From: Lysobacter sp.
GTDB taxonomy: Bacteria > Pseudomonadota > Gammaproteobacteria > Xanthomonadales > Xanthomonadaceae
NCBI GenBank assembly: GCA_030151365.1
Contig: JASLDW010000133.1
Location: 1-39,071 of the forward strand
Direction of reading: 5' to 3'
Length of the DNA stretch: 39,071 nucleotides
Shown here: piece by piece, positions 37,765-39,071 of the stretch
How the letters are laid out: the number at the start of each line of letters is the position of its first letter
Numbering within the stretch: the first letter of the stretch is position 1
Notes under the pieces: model-generated
Told to the model about the DNA's origin: nothing
The model's input: the letters and a program-made list of their open reading frames with translations, nothing else
The model's database searches: none
Program-made: the position numbers and the translations under genes

Positions 37765-37796
37765 CGAATGCCCCTCCCGGTGAAGGGAGAGGCGTT
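37764..37796 (-). terminator. Terminator upstream of the RNA polymerase unit
   Basis: GCCTCTCCC pairs with GGGAGGGGC (one G-U) around TTCACC, followed on the minus strand by ATTCGTTTGTC. It separates the first early genes from the polymerase gene. Confidence 0.8.
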
Positions 37797-37819
37797 CGGT
37801 TCTTCAGAGGTGGTATTAC

Positions 37820-37963
37820 TTAGGCGTTGGTGTCGCTCTGCTCCGGATCACGCAGCTCGCTCGGATCGACGTTTCCGGTGTACGGGCGATTGACGCTGCG
37901 GTAATACAGGATCGCTCCGAGGGCGATCACGGCGATGCAGATGAGGCTCTGGATAGTGGTCAT
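37820..37963 (-). CDS. Small membrane protein, 47 aa
   Basis: ATG at 37963 has AAGGAAAC six bases upstream. MTTIQSLICIAVIALGAILYY is a clear N-terminal membrane segment; the rest is a polar tail (NVDPSELRDPEQSDTNA). The stop is TAA just before the terminator at 37764-37796. Function unknown; early phage membrane peptides often interfere with host processes. Confidence 0.75.
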   Translation of the reverse strand: MTTIQSLICIAVIALGAILYYRSVNRPYTGNVDPSELRDPEQSDTNA

Positions 37964-38001
37964 CGAGTTTCCTTGGTTGGGTTAGAGACAGACCGGGGCG
38001 C

Positions 38002-38490
38002 TCATGCCGGCAGAATGCCCATCAGGAGGCGCTTGACGGTGTCCTTCGGGATGCAGCCGCCGATCCCTGACACGAACAGCTCGTATGCGCCGAGCGGCCT
38101 CATGAACTCAGCGGCGCGCTCCGGGGTCATCTTGATCTGCGCTTGGTCTGCCATGTCACCTGCGGTGTACCCGGAGGTGGCGAGCTTGCGGATCGTGGCT
38201 ACCGCCGCATGCGCGGGGGTCGGGCCGTTGCCACGCCAGCCGGACTCCTCTTTCCAGCCGTTCCGGCTAAGGTTTCCGCAGTATTCGGACCAGAAGGCGT
38301 GGCCTTGCGGCGTGCTGGCCCACACGAATGCGGAACCGAGGCTGGTCTCGTCCGTCCGCCTCTTGTCTGCGCCACGGCTCTCCCCGACAGCATCGATTGC
38401 CCGCTGGAGTTCCCGGGCGAGTCGCTTGTGGTCGGACTTGCGGGTGGCAGCCGCGAGGCTCTTGTAGAGAGGGGTCTGGGTGATATCCAT
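38002..38490 (-). CDS. Early hypothetical protein, 162 aa
   Basis: ATG at 38490 overlaps the preceding stop (TGATG). The N-terminal half is charged and helical (TRKSDHKRLARELQRAIDAV); the middle has FWSEYCGNLSRNGWKEESGW; the end is AYELFVSGIGGCIPKDTVKRLL. No family is recognised. As one of the first genes on the early side it may act on the host, but this is only location-based. Confidence 0.75.
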   Translation of the reverse strand: MDITQTPLYKSLAAATRKSDHKRLARELQRAIDAVGESRGADKRRTDETSLGSAFVWASTPQGHAFWSEYCGNLSRNGWKEESGWRGNGPTPAHAAVATIRKLATSGYTAGDMADQAQIKMTPERAAEFMRPLGAYELFVSGIGGCIPKDTVKRLLMGILPA

Positions 38491-38693
38491 CAGTTCACCT
38501 CCTTGAACGTCCAGCGGTTCAGGCGGTCGAGCGGACGGCCCAACCAGCTGTCGAGAAGTGCATCAAGGACATCTATTGCGGCCTTGACGACTTCCAGCAG
38601 GGTCAGCAGGACGACCAGGGGGAACATGGGAATCAGCGCCAGCAGCCAGCGGGGATTGAGGACGGTTCGGGAGCACCAAGATTTCACACGCAT
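38490..38693 (-). CDS. Early membrane protein, 67 aa
   Basis: The product has one long hydrophobic segment (WLLALIPMFPLVVLLTLLEVV, about 17-37) followed by an amphipathic tail. The ATG at 38693 lies within the family A element; a GTG two codons later is an alternative, and neither has a good ribosome binding site. The stop overlaps the next ATG. Function unknown. Confidence 0.65.
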   Translation of the reverse strand: MRVKSWCSRTVLNPRWLLALIPMFPLVVLLTLLEVVKAAIDVLDALLDSWLGRPLDRLNRWTFKEVN

Positions 38694-38727
38694 GTGGAAG
38701 TTCTCTCTATGTGGAATGACTGGACAA
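38692..38727 (-). promoter_or_regulatory. Family A element upstream of the first right-end early gene
   Basis: The minus strand reads TTTGTCCAGTCATTCCACAT, then AGAGAGAAC and TTCCACATG. The segment CCACATAGAGAGA resembles the CACTATAGGGAGA end of T7 promoters, which would place a transcript start at the first G after ATA. Other readings (host promoter, operator) are possible. Confidence 0.6.
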
Positions 38728-38770
38728 AAGAAAAACGCCCAGGCTCCCTTGTTGGGAACCTAGGTCGGGC
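38726..38770 (-). terminator. Terminator at the right end
   Basis: GCCCGACCTAGGTTCCC pairs with GGGAGCCTGGGC, with a small bulge, around AACAA, and is followed on the minus strand by GTTTTTCTTTTG. It precedes the family A element at 38692-38727. Confidence 0.85.
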
Positions 38771-38840
38771 ACTACGGGATTGTTCGGTGGCCCCGGAGGG
38801 AGGCCAGACAACATGAGTTATGAATGTAACCCAGCCTCCG

Positions 38841-38860
38841 TCTACGGTGCCGATTTTATT
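38841..38860 (-). promoter_or_regulatory. Candidate phage RNA polymerase promoter P3 (family B)
   Basis: The minus strand reads AATAAAATCGGCACCGTAGA, one base different from P1 across 20. It lies 36 bases downstream of P4, with the early genes ahead. Confidence 0.6.
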
Positions 38861-38876
38861 GCTCGGTTTCGGCTCG

Positions 38877-38896
38877 TTATAGGTGCCGGTTTTATT
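38877..38896 (-). promoter_or_regulatory. Candidate phage RNA polymerase promoter P4 (family B)
   Basis: The minus strand reads AATAAAACCGGCACCTATAA. The TATA immediately after the conserved block is just where T7 promoters have TATA before the start. It forms a tandem with P3. Confidence 0.6.
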
Positions 38897-38922
38897 CACG
38901 CGCCCGGTAGCTGTTCTGGATC

Positions 38923-38969
38923 GCTATGTGGAGACATCCGAGACATGGAAATTCCCGAGACGTGGAATG
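38923..38969 (-). promoter_or_regulatory. Family A-like element with three 17-base phased units
   Basis: On the minus strand TTCCACGTC, TTCCATGTC and CTCCACATA follow one another at exact 17-base steps. The first unit is preceded by CA as in the other copies. No gene follows directly; P4 lies about 30 bases downstream. Confidence 0.45.
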
Positions 38970-38971
38970 AA

Positions 38972-39008
38972 GAAAGCATAAGCCCCTGAAATCATTGGAA
39001 ATCAGGGG
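38972..39008 (-). terminator. Terminator after the edge tRNA
   Basis: CCCCTGA and TCAGGGG pair around a 12-base loop, followed on the minus strand by CTTATGCTTTCTTC. It begins seven bases after the CCA end of the tRNA. Confidence 0.7.
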
Positions 39009-39014
39009 ATTATG

Positions 39015-39071
39015 TGGTGCGAAAGGCGGGACTCGAACCCGCACGAGGGCAACCTCACTGGAACCTAAAAC
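39015..39071 (-). tRNA. Class II tRNA, 3' half, probably tRNA-Leu (UAG), cut by the window edge
   Basis: The 3' half is complete: T arm GCGGG-TTCGAGT-CCCGC, acceptor strand CTTTCGC, discriminator A, encoded CCA, and a long variable arm with GAGG/CCTC. Upstream is TTTTAGGTTCCAG. With the loop read as TTTAGGT the anticodon is TAG (Leu, codon CUA), but position 31 would then be an unpaired T. Reading TTTTAGG would give TTA. The missing 5' half decides it. Confidence 0.8.

Larger units (their letters stand above)
38771..39014. other. Non-coding right-end control region
   Basis: No credible gene here. It holds, in minus-strand order, the terminator of the edge tRNA (38972-39008), the three-unit family A-like element, promoter candidates P4 and P3, and then leads into the terminator at 38726-38770. 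So a transcript started at P3/P4 would meet that terminator before the first gene. Confidence 0.6.

Noticed and set aside
1..39071. CRISPR array, insertion sequence or integrase
   Set aside because: I saw no regular repeat-spacer pattern, no transposase and no recombinase. The repeats found are short regulatory or stalk-coding types.
39015..39071. Edge tRNA as a prophage attachment site
   Set aside because: No integrase is present, the tRNA has its own terminator followed by phage-type promoter repeats, and no second copy of the tRNA 3' end was noticed at the left side.

Overview
The window is most of the genome of a T7-like podovirus (Autographiviridae type) with a GC-rich genome. The evidence is a single-subunit phage RNA polymerase, T7-type DNA polymerase, primase-helicase, exonuclease, SSB, portal, scaffold, capsid, tail tube A and B, three to four internal virion proteins, tail fibres and terminase, nearly all on the minus strand in T7 gene order. 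No integrase or repressor is visible, so a lytic life style is likely. The host cannot be named; a Gram-negative proteobacterium is implied by the Rz/Rz1 spanins and the GC content. GTG and TTG starts and ATGA/GTGA/TTGA/TGATG overlaps are common.

Layout, read in the direction of transcription (right to left). The right edge carries a cut class II tRNA with its terminator, two tandem copies of a candidate phage RNA polymerase promoter, and repeated early elements. Then come small early genes (38693-37820), the RNA polymerase (37715-35292), several small genes, and the DNA-metabolism block: SSB, RusA-like resolvase, a degenerate T7-lysozyme paralogue, an HTH protein, primase-helicase, nucleotidyltransferase, DNA polymerase, HNH nuclease, a frameshifted methyltransferase-like gene, the spanins, exonuclease and dNMP kinase. 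A candidate late promoter at 24196-24215 precedes a three-tRNA cluster (Asn, Pro and a class II tRNA that reads best as anticodon CUA). The structural block follows: portal, scaffold, capsid, tail tube, internal virion proteins and tail fibres. The lysis and packaging genes are next: holin, small and large terminase, amidase endolysin. Last are a small membrane protein, a GNAT enzyme and an FmdB-type zinc ribbon, then another copy of the promoter at 1662-1682.

The left 1.7 kb is unlike the rest. It is mostly non-coding, rich in CCTAGG/YTAGG words and inverted repeats, may hold one or two small plus-strand genes, and then starts a new minus-strand early unit (171-58, 58-1). This fits a concatemer junction or genome end, with the missing few kilobases of early genes lying between position 1 and position 39071.

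The most striking observation is that the second tail fibre gene ends in an amber codon followed directly, in frame, by a 211-codon glycine-rich adhesin-like ORF, and the same phage carries a candidate CUA-anticodon tRNA. Together they suggest regulated amber readthrough of the tail fibre. Other points are a methyltransferase-like gene split at a (GA)n run, a lysozyme paralogue lacking its catalytic residues, two distinct families of promoter-like repeats, and an HNH ORF without a canonical start that overlaps the DNA polymerase end.
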